Source: Eubacterium sp.
GTDB lineage: Bacteria; Bacillota; Clostridia; Peptostreptococcales; Anaerovoracaceae
DNA: 64,000 nucleotides
Direction of reading: 5' to 3'
Assembly: GCA_017511535.1 (NCBI GenBank)
Contig: JAFWJS010000025.1
Coordinates: forward strand, 1 to 64,000
This document shows, one piece after another, positions 8,800 through 16,923 of the stretch (positions are counted from its first letter, which is position 1; each line of letters opens with the position of its first letter). Both the position numbers and the translations under genes were made by a program. The notes beneath the pieces were generated by a model, which ran no database searches, was not told the origin of the DNA, and saw nothing but the letters and a program-made list of their open reading frames with translations.

Positions 8800-10018
8800 C
8801 ATGCCCTCCTGAGATAAGGAATATCGGGTTGTTGGCCATCATCATGTTCAGTCTTGCGACTTTCTTTCCGTAGCTCGACTGTATCTGCGCGATCCCTGCG
8901 TCCCATCCGCGGCTCTCAAGGTCTTTCAGCGCTTCGCCGAGCGTTTCTACGGCGATTGCTGAGATCAGGACCCTGGCGTCCGGATTCTTTTCCTTTATTA
9001 TATCCAGTATAGGGCCCATCTGTCCTTTGGTGCCGCCGAGGAACACTGCGTCCGGCGCAGGAAGGTCTTGCAGCGCTTCAGGAGCCATTCCTTCCACGAT
9101 GCTGATGTTCCACGCTCCAAATCTCTTTCTGTTGGTCTCGATGAGGCCGCACCCTTCAGGATTCGTTTCAACGGCAAAAGTTTTTCCACCTCTCGCCATC
9201 AGAGCCAGCTCGACCGTCACACTGCCGGTCCCGGCCCCTACGTCCCAGACTGTCTCGCCGGGCTTTACCGCAAGGCGACCTGCTATGGCGCTTCTCACAT
9301 CCTGCTTGGTCATTGGGACTTTCCCTCTGACAAAAAGATCATCCGGGATCCCCGGTACAGGAACATTGTATTCCGGCTCAGGAAGCCTGTCCGCAAGCAC
9401 TACAGCGAGAACATCAGGATCCATGTCCTTTGCCTCTTCTGCCGGCACTTCCGTTATCTTTTCATTCTCATATGACAGATTCTCGCCGATCCACAGCTTC
9501 AGGCTGCCGAGTCCCGCGTCCGTGAGCTGTTTCGCCAGATCTGCCGGACCAAGCTCTCCGCCGGTCAGAAAGAATGTCTTCTTCCCGAGATATGCGCTTT
9601 CCATAACAGCCGCTACCGCGTCACATGTCTTGCCGTGAGCTGAATAAAGATTCCAGTCCTGCCACGGGTCAGCCAGCCTTGCCGACATGACCTGCACGCT
9701 TGAGATCCCCGGCATGATCCTGTAATCTATGCCGGCTTCTTTCAGCACCGGAACAAGGCCTCTGGTCCCGGAATAGAATCCGGTGTCGCCGCTCATGGCA
9801 ACGACAAATCTCTCTTTCCCTTCCGACTGCTTCTTTTTGATGATCTCAAGGATATCGGCAGGCATGACCGCGGCGCACTTCTCAGCCGCAGATCCGGCAG
9901 GCACGCTCTCAAGGAGTCTTTTCGCGCCTATGATGACCTCCGCATTTCCGACTGCGTCATATGTTTCTCTCGTCATGGCCCCGTAACTTCCGGGACCCAT
10001 TCCAACAAGATCTACCAT
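8792..10018 (-). CDS. cbiET: CbiE-CbiT fusion, cobalt-precorrin C5/C15 methyltransferase and C12 decarboxylase
   Basis: One 408-aa polypeptide joins two activities that are separate proteins in some bacteria. Residues about 1-200 form a tetrapyrrole methylase domain (VGMGPGSYG, AMSGDTGFYSG, MPGISSVQVMSARL), corresponding to CbiE. Residues about 220-400 form a Rossmann SAM-dependent methyltransferase domain with WDVGAGTGSVTVELAL, corresponding to CbiT. The order matches the CobL-type fusion. The start at 10018 is supported by AAAGGA upstream. It acts in the middle of the corrin-ring pathway, consistent with its operon position. Confidence 0.95.
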   Translation of the reverse strand: MVDLVGMGPGSYGAMTRETYDAVGNAEVIIGAKRLLESVPAGSAAEKCAAVMPADILEIIKKKQSEGKERFVVAMSGDTGFYSGTRGLVPVLKEAGIDYRIMPGISSVQVMSARLADPWQDWNLYSAHGKTCDAVAAVMESAYLGKKTFFLTGGELGPADLAKQLTDAGLGSLKLWIGENLSYENEKITEVPAEEAKDMDPDVLAVVLADRLPEPEYNVPVPGIPDDLFVRGKVPMTKQDVRSAIAGRLAVKPGETVWDVGAGTGSVTVELALMARGGKTFAVETNPEGCGLIETNRKRFGAWNISIVEGMAPEALQDLPAPDAVFLGGTKGQMGPILDIIKEKNPDARVLISAIAVETLGEALKDLESRGWDAGIAQIQSSYGKKVARLNMMMANNPIFLISGGHDA

Positions 10019-10030
10019 TTTATTCCTTTC

Positions 10031-10783
10031 TTAACGTATCTGTTCCCCAGATACTCCGAATTCTTTTTCTATCTCGTCCATGGTCATCCCGGAATCGTCT
10101 GGCCTCCGTATGACAACCAGATGCGCGCCGGCTTCGCGCGCAGCCTCAAGCTTGTCGTCGAAACCGCCTTCTTTTCCGCTGTCTTTTGTGACCATGTAAC
10201 TTATACCGAACTGCTTCATCAGAGCCGTGTTCAGGTCTTTGATAAAAGGCCCCTGCATAGCTGTAATGTTCTTCTTCGGGATACCCGCGGCATCACAGGC
10301 TTCAAGACTGGACGCAAAAGGAAGCACTCTCGGATAGAGCCTCTCCGGGCCGACAGACGCATACACCGGCAGATCTTTTGCTCCCGTCGTGAGAAGTATC
10401 TTCCCCTCTTTATCTGACAGCCACTCTGCAGCTTCCTCTGCGGAGTCGACTACTGTGAGACCGTCTGCGCCTCCGAAGTCGCTCTCTTCCCGGACCAGCC
10501 TGATCCGCCTGACCCCTGTCTCCTCGCAGGACGTCCTGATGCTTTCACGTATATGTGTCGCAAACGGATGCGTGGCGTCAATACAGATATCCATGTCACG
10601 GAGCAGCCCGACGATCTCTTCCGGCGGCTTCTTTCCCGCAAGCACGGTGACCCCTTCGAATTCGCCCTGCTCTTCCTTACCATATTCAGTAAGCACACAT
10701 ACCGTGACGTCATGGCCTGCCCCGGCAAGCTTCTTTGACAGGTCCCGGCCTTCGCCTGTTCCGCTGAAAACAAGTATATTCAT
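10031..10783 (-). CDS. cbiJ: cobalt-precorrin-6A reductase CbiJ
   Basis: NAD(P)H-dependent reduction of cobalt-precorrin-6A. The N-terminal motif ILVFSGTGEGRDLSKKL and the internal CIDATHPFATHI segment with TGAKDLPVY further on are characteristic of the CbiJ/CobK family, and the length of 250 aa fits. It lies between cbiH and cbiET with gaps of about 10 bases. The Shine-Dalgarno of this gene is not obvious, so expression may depend on coupling with cbiH upstream. Confidence 0.93.
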   Translation of the reverse strand: MNILVFSGTGEGRDLSKKLAGAGHDVTVCVLTEYGKEEQGEFEGVTVLAGKKPPEEIVGLLRDMDICIDATHPFATHIRESIRTSCEETGVRRIRLVREESDFGGADGLTVVDSAEEAAEWLSDKEGKILLTTGAKDLPVYASVGPERLYPRVLPFASSLEACDAAGIPKKNITAMQGPFIKDLNTALMKQFGISYMVTKDSGKEGGFDDKLEAAREAGAHLVVIRRPDDSGMTMDEIEKEFGVSGEQIR

Positions 10784-10793
10784 ATCTCTGATA

Positions 10794-11531
10794 TTACAAT
10801 TCTTTCTTCTCGTAGCCTCTCGGCGTAACTATGTCGTCACCGTATATTTTCGTCTCCTTATTCCCTATGAAGACTGTGGTGAACATATCGATCGGCTCAT
10901 TTGCAAGGTCCTTCAGGAGCACTATGTGCTTCTCCTGTCCCTCGCGCCCTATATTTTTCACATGTCCGCACACGGTATCCGGCGATTTGTATTTCATCAG
11001 GATATCGCAGGCCTTGTTCAGATGCTCTACTCTCTTGTGCGATCTCGGATTGTACAGGGCAATCAGGAAATCAGCCTCGCCCGCGCACTCCAGCCTTTTC
11101 TCTATCACTTCCCACGGTGTGAGAAGGTCGGACAGCGAGATCGTGCAGAAGTCATGCCCCAGAGGAGCTCCAAGAACAGCCGATCCTGAAAGAGCAGCCG
11201 TAACGCCGCAGATGACTTCAATATCGACATCCTTATACTCATCCTTAAGCTGGATAAGGAGCCCCGCCATACCGTAGACTCCTGAGTCTCCGCTGCATAC
11301 CATGGCGACCGTCTTCCCGCTTTCCGCAAGTTCAAGCGCTTTCCTGCAGCGGTCGATCTCCTGTCTCATGGATGTAGTGAAATACTCCTTATCCGGATAT
11401 ACTTCCTTTACCAGATCCACGTATACGGTATATCCGCATACTATGTCGCTTTTCTCTATCGCCGCTCTCGCCTGTCCAGTGAAGAATTCCTCTCCGCCGG
11501 GTCCAAGGCCGACAGCATATAACTTATTCAT
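10794..11531 (-). CDS. cbiH: cobalt-factor III C17-methyltransferase CbiH
   Basis: SAM-dependent ring-contracting methyltransferase of the anaerobic cobalamin pathway. The tetrapyrrole methylase fold is shown by YAVGLGPGGEEFFT at the N-terminus, VCSGDSGVYGMAG, and GAPLGHDFCTISLSDLLTPW. The open frame reaches 11591, but the ATG at 11531 is preferred: GGAGGT precedes it at ideal spacing and it gives the normal 245 aa. It overlaps the cbiG stop by 8 bases. The CbiH (anaerobic) rather than CobJ name is inferred from the operon set. Confidence 0.94.
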   Translation of the reverse strand: MNKLYAVGLGPGGEEFFTGQARAAIEKSDIVCGYTVYVDLVKEVYPDKEYFTTSMRQEIDRCRKALELAESGKTVAMVCSGDSGVYGMAGLLIQLKDEYKDVDIEVICGVTAALSGSAVLGAPLGHDFCTISLSDLLTPWEVIEKRLECAGEADFLIALYNPRSHKRVEHLNKACDILMKYKSPDTVCGHVKNIGREGQEKHIVLLKDLANEPIDMFTTVFIGNKETKIYGDDIVTPRGYEKKEL

Positions 11532-12534
11532 CTTTCCACCTCCAGTCCGGATGATACGGCGCCGCCGCAGCCGCGAACGTAACGCCTTCATGCGCGAATT
11601 TCTTAAGCAGCAGTTTTCCGCCTGATGAGGTCACAGCCGCTCTTTCACACACATTATCCACTCCGGTCGTCTTCTTAACGAATTCAGAACTGTCAAAATC
11701 ACCTTCTGCCCTGCCAAGCTCTTCGGCTGTGAACGTATCGAATCTCCAGCCATGGAATTCGCAGAATTCTCTGAGGCCCGGCTCTGCCGCCTTGATATCT
11801 ATGCTTGCGCATTTTACGACTGACCTCTCTATGAGTCCTGTCTCACGCTTGAAAGCAGCAAAAGCTGTTTCTATCGCTGCTTCAGGCGTATCTTTCCTGC
11901 AGCCAACGCCGAGGTGAACGATCTGCGGGACAATGTGAAGAGGCGCTGTCTCGGTCTCGAGCACGCCGAATTCTATATCATGCTCTTCATCCGTGCTCTC
12001 TCCGCAGGACGCCAGCCTGATATGGTCAGGAAGGTCGCCTTCCAGATCAAATCCGCTCTTCACCGTCACCTCATCTCCGGCAAGTATCTTTGACGATACG
12101 AGCTTGATCTTATGAGGATCCAGAACTATCGCGTTCTGCCTCTTTGACCACTCGTCCACGGCGAACACATCGTTCCTGTCTGTAGCCGTTGTGATCACCG
12201 GTACCGCTCCGATAAAAGATGCTATACGGCGGGCAAGATCATTAGCTCCGCCGAGATGCCCTGAAAGAAGTGAGATCACATAATCTCCGCATTCGTCGAT
12301 AACTATCACCGCGGGGTCTGTGACTTTGCTCACAATGTACGGCGCTATCGCCCTGACAGCAATGCCGCACGCACCGATGAAAATGATGTTATCTGCCTCT
12401 TCAAAAGCCTTCTTCGTCCACTCGCCGAGTTTCATGGGCTCATTGCACCTGTCGGCATAAGCGCCGAACTCTTCTGTAAGCCGTTCTCCGAGCTCCATTC
12501 CTTTGTCAGTAAAAGCAAGACAGCAGGTCTTCAT
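11524..12534 (-). CDS. cbiG: cobalt-precorrin-5A hydrolase CbiG
   Basis: Opens the delta-lactone and releases acetaldehyde, a step unique to the anaerobic pathway. The three-part CbiG organisation is visible: an N-terminal domain with FIGACGIAVRAIAPY and the signature SLLSGHLGGANDLAR (about residues 110-125), a linker, and a C-terminal domain beginning VHLGVGCRKDTP and ending near YHPDWRWK. The length of 336 aa is normal. Its start overlaps the cbiF stop in a TAATG arrangement, implying tight translational coupling. Confidence 0.95.
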   Translation of the reverse strand: MKTCCLAFTDKGMELGERLTEEFGAYADRCNEPMKLGEWTKKAFEEADNIIFIGACGIAVRAIAPYIVSKVTDPAVIVIDECGDYVISLLSGHLGGANDLARRIASFIGAVPVITTATDRNDVFAVDEWSKRQNAIVLDPHKIKLVSSKILAGDEVTVKSGFDLEGDLPDHIRLASCGESTDEEHDIEFGVLETETAPLHIVPQIVHLGVGCRKDTPEAAIETAFAAFKRETGLIERSVVKCASIDIKAAEPGLREFCEFHGWRFDTFTAEELGRAEGDFDSSEFVKKTTGVDNVCERAAVTSSGGKLLLKKFAHEGVTFAAAAAPYHPDWRWKDE

Positions 12535-13292
12535 TATTCTGTCGCCTTTCTGAATTCTGTGGTGAATCCAGGGTGATACAGCTTGCTTCTGTCGTATTCA
12601 TTTCCGAGGAATCCACCGACAAGTATGAGTGCCATTTTATGTATATCTTCTTTCTCCGCCGTTTCAGCTATCGTTCCTACTGTGCAGCGGCAGACTTTCT
12701 GGTCAGGCCACGTCGCCTTGTATACTATGGCAGCAGGCGTATCTTCTGTGTAGACTCCTCCTGCCAGAAGGTCCTTCTGAACGTCCTCGAGCAGAGTAGA
12801 TGAGAGGAATATCACCATCGTTGATCCGTGTGAAGCAAAGCTGGTGACGCTTTCTCTTTCAGGGACAGGAGTTCTTCCTGCCTCTCTCGTGATTATGACA
12901 CTCTGGCTGACGTTCGGCAAAGTGTACTCAGCGCACAGCGCTGAAGCCGCTCCGGAGAAGCTTGATACTCCCGGCGTATCGTCATATCCGATACCAAGCT
13001 CGTCAAGAGTGTCCATCTGTTCCCTGATAGCACCGTAGAGGCTCATGTCTCCTGTGTGGAGACGTACCGTATCTTTACCTTCCGACTCCATTTCCTTCAT
13101 TACGTCGATGACCTGCTCAAGCGTCATCTCGGCACTGTTGTATACCTTGCATCCTTCTTTTGCGTATTCCAGAAGCGCCGGGTTCACCAGACTTCCCGCG
13201 TAGATTATGCAGTCAGTCTTCTCCAGCAGTTCCTTTCCTCTTAATGTGATCAGATCCGGCGCGCCCGGACCGGCTCCTACGAAATGTACCAT
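12534..13292 (-). CDS. cbiF: cobalt-precorrin-4 C11-methyltransferase CbiF
   Basis: SAM-dependent methylation at C11. The tetrapyrrole methylase signature starts at residue 3 (HFVGAGPGAPDLITLRG). The motifs LHTGDMSLYGAI, DTPGVSSFSGAAS and the family-typical SQSVIITREAGRTPVPE are clear. The length is 252 aa. The start at 13292 is preceded by a GGAGG-type site. A 109-base gap separates it from cbiD upstream, the only sizeable gap within the cobalamin run; that gap holds two inverted repeats. Confidence 0.95.
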   Translation of the reverse strand: MVHFVGAGPGAPDLITLRGKELLEKTDCIIYAGSLVNPALLEYAKEGCKVYNSAEMTLEQVIDVMKEMESEGKDTVRLHTGDMSLYGAIREQMDTLDELGIGYDDTPGVSSFSGAASALCAEYTLPNVSQSVIITREAGRTPVPERESVTSFASHGSTMVIFLSSTLLEDVQKDLLAGGVYTEDTPAAIVYKATWPDQKVCRCTVGTIAETAEKEDIHKMALILVGGFLGNEYDRSKLYHPGFTTEFRKATE

Positions 13293-13334
13293 TTAATGAT
13301 CCTCCGTTTCTGTTATGATCTGTTGCTATATCCA

Positions 13335-13384
13335 AGGACTTCCTCGTATGAAGAAGTCCTGCTTTCACATATGTTCAGCTGAAC
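13335..13384 (-). promoter_or_regulatory. hairpin and palindrome in the cbiD-cbiF gap
   Basis: A perfect 8-bp inverted repeat (13335-13342 with 13353-13360, 10-base loop) lies next to a perfect 12-bp palindrome GTTCAGCTGAAC at 13373-13384. There is no T tract, so this is not a standard terminator. It could be an mRNA processing or stability element or an operator; this is inference only. Confidence 0.4.
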
Positions 13385-13401
13385 TGTAAGCCGCTTTCGT
13401 C

Positions 13402-14538
13402 TTACCTTTCGTTCCATCCTCTGATTATCTCTTCTGCTTTGTCCGTCTCGCCGAGATATCCGTATACGTTCGAGAAAGTGACCGCGCCGATCTCATACGC
13501 GCCCTGGACACGGTGATCCAGCTTTTCCTGCACCTTGTCAAGTATGCTGCGGATAACTTCTTCTCTCAGTCCTTCTCTGTCAAGTATCTCGATAGCCGCG
13601 TCTGTAGTCGCCGCGTCCATAAGTTCTCTGCATGTGTCTTTCCCTGCACCTGCCACAGCGGCGTGCGCGGTGAATATCTCTGCCCTGGCGTCCGCGTACC
13701 TTGAGTGAGTGTTCATTATCGCTCCCGCGACTTTCACCATTTTCCCTATATGCGCGACGAGAAGGACTTTGCTGAAGCCGAGCGTAGCTGCTATATCCAG
13801 GGTATTGCCGAGAAAATTGGAAAATTTGACTATGGGGATCCCTGCCGCTTCGAGGCCTGAGCCCTTCAGATATGTCTCCCCGTAATTCCCCGGCGTTATT
13901 ATCAGGTCGTCTGAAGACTCTGACTTCTGACGCATCTCTACCTCTATCGTATCGATAAGAGCCTGCTCGCTCATCGGCTCGACTATGCCGTTCGTTCCTA
14001 TCACAGAGATGCCGCCCTCGATGCCAAGCACAGGATTGAACGTCTTCTCTGCTTTTTTCTTCCCTTCCGGGATCTCTATCACCACGCTGGCTCCGCCCTC
14101 GTATTTATGCATATCAAGCTCCGACTGCACAGCCTCGGTTATCATTCTTCTCGGCACACTGTTGATCGCCGCGTTTCCTACCGGCTGGTCGAGTCCCGGC
14201 CTGGTCACCCTGCCTACGCCTTCGCCTCCGTCTATAGCTATCCCCTCTTCAGCCGTAAGAGTCACGTACGCAAAAATAAGGATACCGTTGGTGGCGTCGA
14301 TATCGTCCCCGGCATCCTTTTTCACAGCACACCAGAAACGGGACCCGTCAGTCCCGCTTTCTTCCGGCTGCACCTCAACAAGAAGCCCCTTGCCTGTCAT
14401 AACTGACATTTTCTCCGGTGCTTCTCCTGTCAAGGCGTATTCTGCAGCTCCCTGTGCCGCGAGCGCAGCGCACGTACCTGTGGTGTACCCGCAGCGGAGC
14501 ATCCTGGTCCCGCTCCTTACATAATGTTCAAAAGTCAT
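13402..14538 (-). CDS. cbiD: cobalt-precorrin-5B C1-methyltransferase CbiD
   Basis: SAM-dependent methylation at C1, specific to the anaerobic pathway. The N-terminal family motif LRCGYTTGTCAALAAQGAA is present, followed by GGEGVGRVTRPGLDQPVGNAAIN and the central ITPGNYGE. The length of 378 aa matches the family. It is the first cobalamin gene of the run, 26 bases after purC. Its Shine-Dalgarno is weak. No cobalamin riboswitch was recognised upstream. Confidence 0.96.
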   Translation of the reverse strand: MTFEHYVRSGTRMLRCGYTTGTCAALAAQGAAEYALTGEAPEKMSVMTGKGLLVEVQPEESGTDGSRFWCAVKKDAGDDIDATNGILIFAYVTLTAEEGIAIDGGEGVGRVTRPGLDQPVGNAAINSVPRRMITEAVQSELDMHKYEGGASVVIEIPEGKKKAEKTFNPVLGIEGGISVIGTNGIVEPMSEQALIDTIEVEMRQKSESSDDLIITPGNYGETYLKGSGLEAAGIPIVKFSNFLGNTLDIAATLGFSKVLLVAHIGKMVKVAGAIMNTHSRYADARAEIFTAHAAVAGAGKDTCRELMDAATTDAAIEILDREGLREEVIRSILDKVQEKLDHRVQGAYEIGAVTFSNVYGYLGETDKAEEIIRGWNER

Positions 14539-14564
14539 ATAACGTTCCGGCTGATACTGGAAGG

Positions 14565-15440
14565 CTATGCGTCGAGTTCATTGCCTGTAAGCAGCTTATA
14601 TGCCTCCTTGTATTTGGCTATCGTCTTCTCAATAACTTCTTCGGGCAGATCATAGTCACTGTCCGGGTTTGCTTTCAGCCAGTCTCTTACGTACTGTTTA
14701 TCATATGAAGGCTGAGGTCTGCCTTCTTCATATCCCTCAAGCGGCCAGAACCTGGAACTGTCCGGCGTAAGCATCTCGTCGCCAAGAATAACGTTCCCGT
14801 TCTCATCGATACCGAACTCGAACTTGGTATCAGCGATGATTATGCCTCTCTCCAGCGCATAGGCCGCGCACTTCTTATACAGACCAAGGGAGAAGTCCCT
14901 TATCATTGAAGCGTACATCCTTCCTCTCTCAGGGAAGTCTTTCTCGATAACATCCATACTCTGCTCATATGAGATGTTCTCATCGTGATCCCCGATGTCA
15001 GCTTTGGTGCTTGGAGTATATATAGGCTCAGGAAGCTTCTGTGATTCCTTAAGGCCTTCCGGGAGCGTGATGCCGCAGACCTTTCCGGTCTTCTGGTATC
15101 CGACCCAGCCGCTTCCTGTGATGTAGCCTCTTACTATGCATTCCACCGGCAGCATGTTGAGTTTTTTGCAGAGCATGCTCCTGCCGCGGAACCTGTCGTT
15201 CCTGAAGAACTCAGGCATGTCCTCAACATCTGTAGACTTCATATGGTTGTCCACGATATGCCCTGTGAACTCGAACCAGAACTTTGACATCTGGGTGAGT
15301 ACCTTGCCCTTGTCAGTGACATCGTTCTTCAGAATGTTGTCAAAGGCTGAGATGCGGTCTGTCGCCACCATGATAAGTCCATCTTCAGTGTCGTAGATCT
15401 CTCTTACTTTTCCTTCTTTTACCGGCTTATACTCTTTCAT
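14565..15440 (-). CDS. purC: phosphoribosylaminoimidazole-succinocarboxamide synthase PurC
   Basis: ATP-dependent ligation of aspartate to CAIR giving SAICAR in de novo purine synthesis. Seen: EGKVREIYD near the N-terminus, ATDRISAFD, the conserved VRGYITGSGW, STKADIGDHDE and IIADTKFEFG. The length of 291 aa corresponds to the longer PurC form. The start at 15440 has a strong AGGAGG site. The gene lies away from other pur genes and directly upstream of cbiD (26-base gap), so it may be the first enzyme gene of the cobalamin transcript. It sits 9 bases after the upstream membrane protein gene. Confidence 0.96.
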   Translation of the reverse strand: MKEYKPVKEGKVREIYDTEDGLIMVATDRISAFDNILKNDVTDKGKVLTQMSKFWFEFTGHIVDNHMKSTDVEDMPEFFRNDRFRGRSMLCKKLNMLPVECIVRGYITGSGWVGYQKTGKVCGITLPEGLKESQKLPEPIYTPSTKADIGDHDENISYEQSMDVIEKDFPERGRMYASMIRDFSLGLYKKCAAYALERGIIIADTKFEFGIDENGNVILGDEMLTPDSSRFWPLEGYEEGRPQPSYDKQYVRDWLKANPDSDYDLPEEVIEKTIAKYKEAYKLLTGNELDA

Positions 15441-15449
15441 GCTTACCTC

Positions 15450-16469
15450 CTACTCCTGGTATGACATCTGCTGCAGGTAATACGTCGTATCTGTATCAAG
15501 GTTATCCTTATACCACTGGAACACCTCTGAAGCCTTATCCTGATAGCGGAACGAGTCGTATACTACGCCCTTCTTTATGTCGTCCACGGTGGTATCCTTA
15601 TTGATCCCCTCGAAATGGCACATCTCGTATGTGAATACCCAGTCTCCCTCCTTGGTCCAGTAAACGTATTTATCGTCGGGATATCTGGACTTCAGTCTGT
15701 ATATCAGAACGATATGATCATCGCAGGACCTGTCCTGCGGCTGAGCGAAATAAAGCCCATAAAGCGTGAGTTCCGTATCGTATTTCTCCTCGTCTCCGAA
15801 GATATACTCATGATTTCCGTCTCCGGAAGCTCTGACTTTCTGCTTGCCTCTTTTCACCAGCTCTTCAAGAAGATCCTGACGCTGAGCCAGCTCACTGTAT
15901 GTGAATTTCTCCGCAAGACCGGCAACTGTTACTTTTTTGTGCTCTCCGATGCCGTTTATTATGATATGCGCGGTATCTTCTATCTCTTCCGGATCCTCGG
16001 TGCTTCTTATATATACATCGACGGTGTCCCCGTTTGACAGATCCTGCGTTTTATCAGCCTCATAGTAAAGACCGTCAAGGAACATCCTGACTGCTTCCAT
16101 CCTGTTCTTCTCCGCAGCATCTTTGGTATTCTCATCTATCCCCATCTCGGAGAAGATCTTGCTTCTGCTTATATTGTTCTTTACTTTTTTGGAAACGAAT
16201 TTCCCATATCCGTTGGTCCCCTTGAAAGCGTCGTTCGGAACGCTCCAGTTCTTGGACACGTCTACGACCACGTCCTCTGTCTGTACTTCCGCTTTCTCTG
16301 TTTTCTGCTGCGACATGTCTGCCTTTCCATCTCCCTCTTCGCCGTAGAGTACCCACAGGATGAATCCTCCGATTATCATTGCGACGATGATCGCCACCAC
16401 CAGAAGGAACTTCGCGAAGAAACTTATCCCGCTTCCTTTCTCTTTAACTTTTCTGCCGTCACTTCTCAT
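15450..16469 (-). CDS. single-pass membrane protein of unknown function
   Basis: No family is recognised with confidence. Visible: a short basic N-terminus, one transmembrane helix at about residues 18-42, then an extracytoplasmic region of about 290 residues. That region contains a NGYGK element followed later by LSNGDTVDVYI, an arrangement I associate (weakly, from memory) with extracytoplasmic beta-rich repeats of Clostridia membrane proteins. The C-terminus is rich in Tyr, Trp and Asp. The start at 16469 is the first ATG. The stop is 9 bases before purC, so this gene could head the purC-cobalamin transcript; a role in that pathway is not implied. Confidence 0.8.
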   Translation of the reverse strand: MRSDGRKVKEKGSGISFFAKFLLVVAIIVAMIIGGFILWVLYGEEGDGKADMSQQKTEKAEVQTEDVVVDVSKNWSVPNDAFKGTNGYGKFVSKKVKNNISRSKIFSEMGIDENTKDAAEKNRMEAVRMFLDGLYYEADKTQDLSNGDTVDVYIRSTEDPEEIEDTAHIIINGIGEHKKVTVAGLAEKFTYSELAQRQDLLEELVKRGKQKVRASGDGNHEYIFGDEEKYDTELTLYGLYFAQPQDRSCDDHIVLIYRLKSRYPDDKYVYWTKEGDWVFTYEMCHFEGINKDTTVDDIKKGVVYDSFRYQDKASEVFQWYKDNLDTDTTYYLQQMSYQE

Positions 16470-16530
16470 GCTTGTCTACCCCTTCTATATCAAAAGCCGC
16501 ACTTGGCGCACAATATTCCTTTATATCACT

Positions 16531-16536
16531 ATTATA
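16531..16536 (-). promoter_or_regulatory. possible -10 element for the 15450-16469 gene
   Basis: TATAAT on the minus strand, 62 bases before the start codon. No good -35 hexamer is visible at the right distance, so this is a weak call. If real, it is the only promoter-like site seen upstream of the purC-cobalamin run. Confidence 0.35.
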
Positions 16537-16634
16537 CACTATTCTGCGGATTCTTTACACATCAAGGGACATGTTTAAGCTATATATTTGTTAAAAACAA
16601 CATGCCACGCGAAAGATGTGATACAATTGTCATA

Positions 16635-16850
16635 ATGAATATCACAAGACCGGGAAAATGCAGAAAGAAACGATACCAGAGGGTCATCCATCCCGCCGCC
16701 GGTGCGGCTGCTGACTCTCTGCTTAGGATGTCAGATATCCCAAGGACATATATCTTCGAACCTCCGGACGATGATGAAGTAGAGGACGAAGAATACGAGG
16801 ATGTAGAACAGGAGCTCGAATCCGAAGGTGATTACTTCGACGAGTACTGA
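16635..16850 (+). CDS. small acidic-tailed protein of unknown function
   Basis: A 71-aa ORF with a basic first third (PGKCRKKRYQR) and a strongly acidic last third rich in Asp, Glu and Tyr. It is not a shadow of another gene: the opposite strand is free here, and the stop is followed at once by an intrinsic terminator. The frame is open further upstream, to an ATG at 16503; 16635 is chosen because the extension has unrelated composition. No convincing Shine-Dalgarno precedes either start, and the promoter is not clear (a TACAAT lies just upstream). It could be a real small protein or a chance ORF in a short transcript. Confidence 0.45.
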   Translation: MNITRPGKCRKKRYQRVIHPAAGAAADSLLRMSDIPRTYIFEPPDDDEVEDEEYEDVEQELESEGDYFDEY

Positions 16851-16867
16851 CTGAAGCCGGAAAAAGC

Positions 16868-16897
16868 AAAAGGCACGCCGTACGGCATGCCTTTTTT
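16868..16897. terminator. bidirectional terminator
   Basis: An AAAAGGCA/TGCCTTTT stem (16868-16875 with 16888-16895) closes around a GCCGTACGGC palindrome and carries T/A runs on both sides. It lies between the small plus-strand ORF and the thioredoxin-fold gene on the minus strand. Confidence 0.85.
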
Positions 16898-16923
16898 ATT
16901 CTTATGGTAATATTCTCAACTGA

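Noticed and set aside
14539..16634. Cobalamin riboswitch upstream of the cobalamin genes
   Set aside because: No B12-box-like sequence or long structured leader was recognised in the available non-coding bases.
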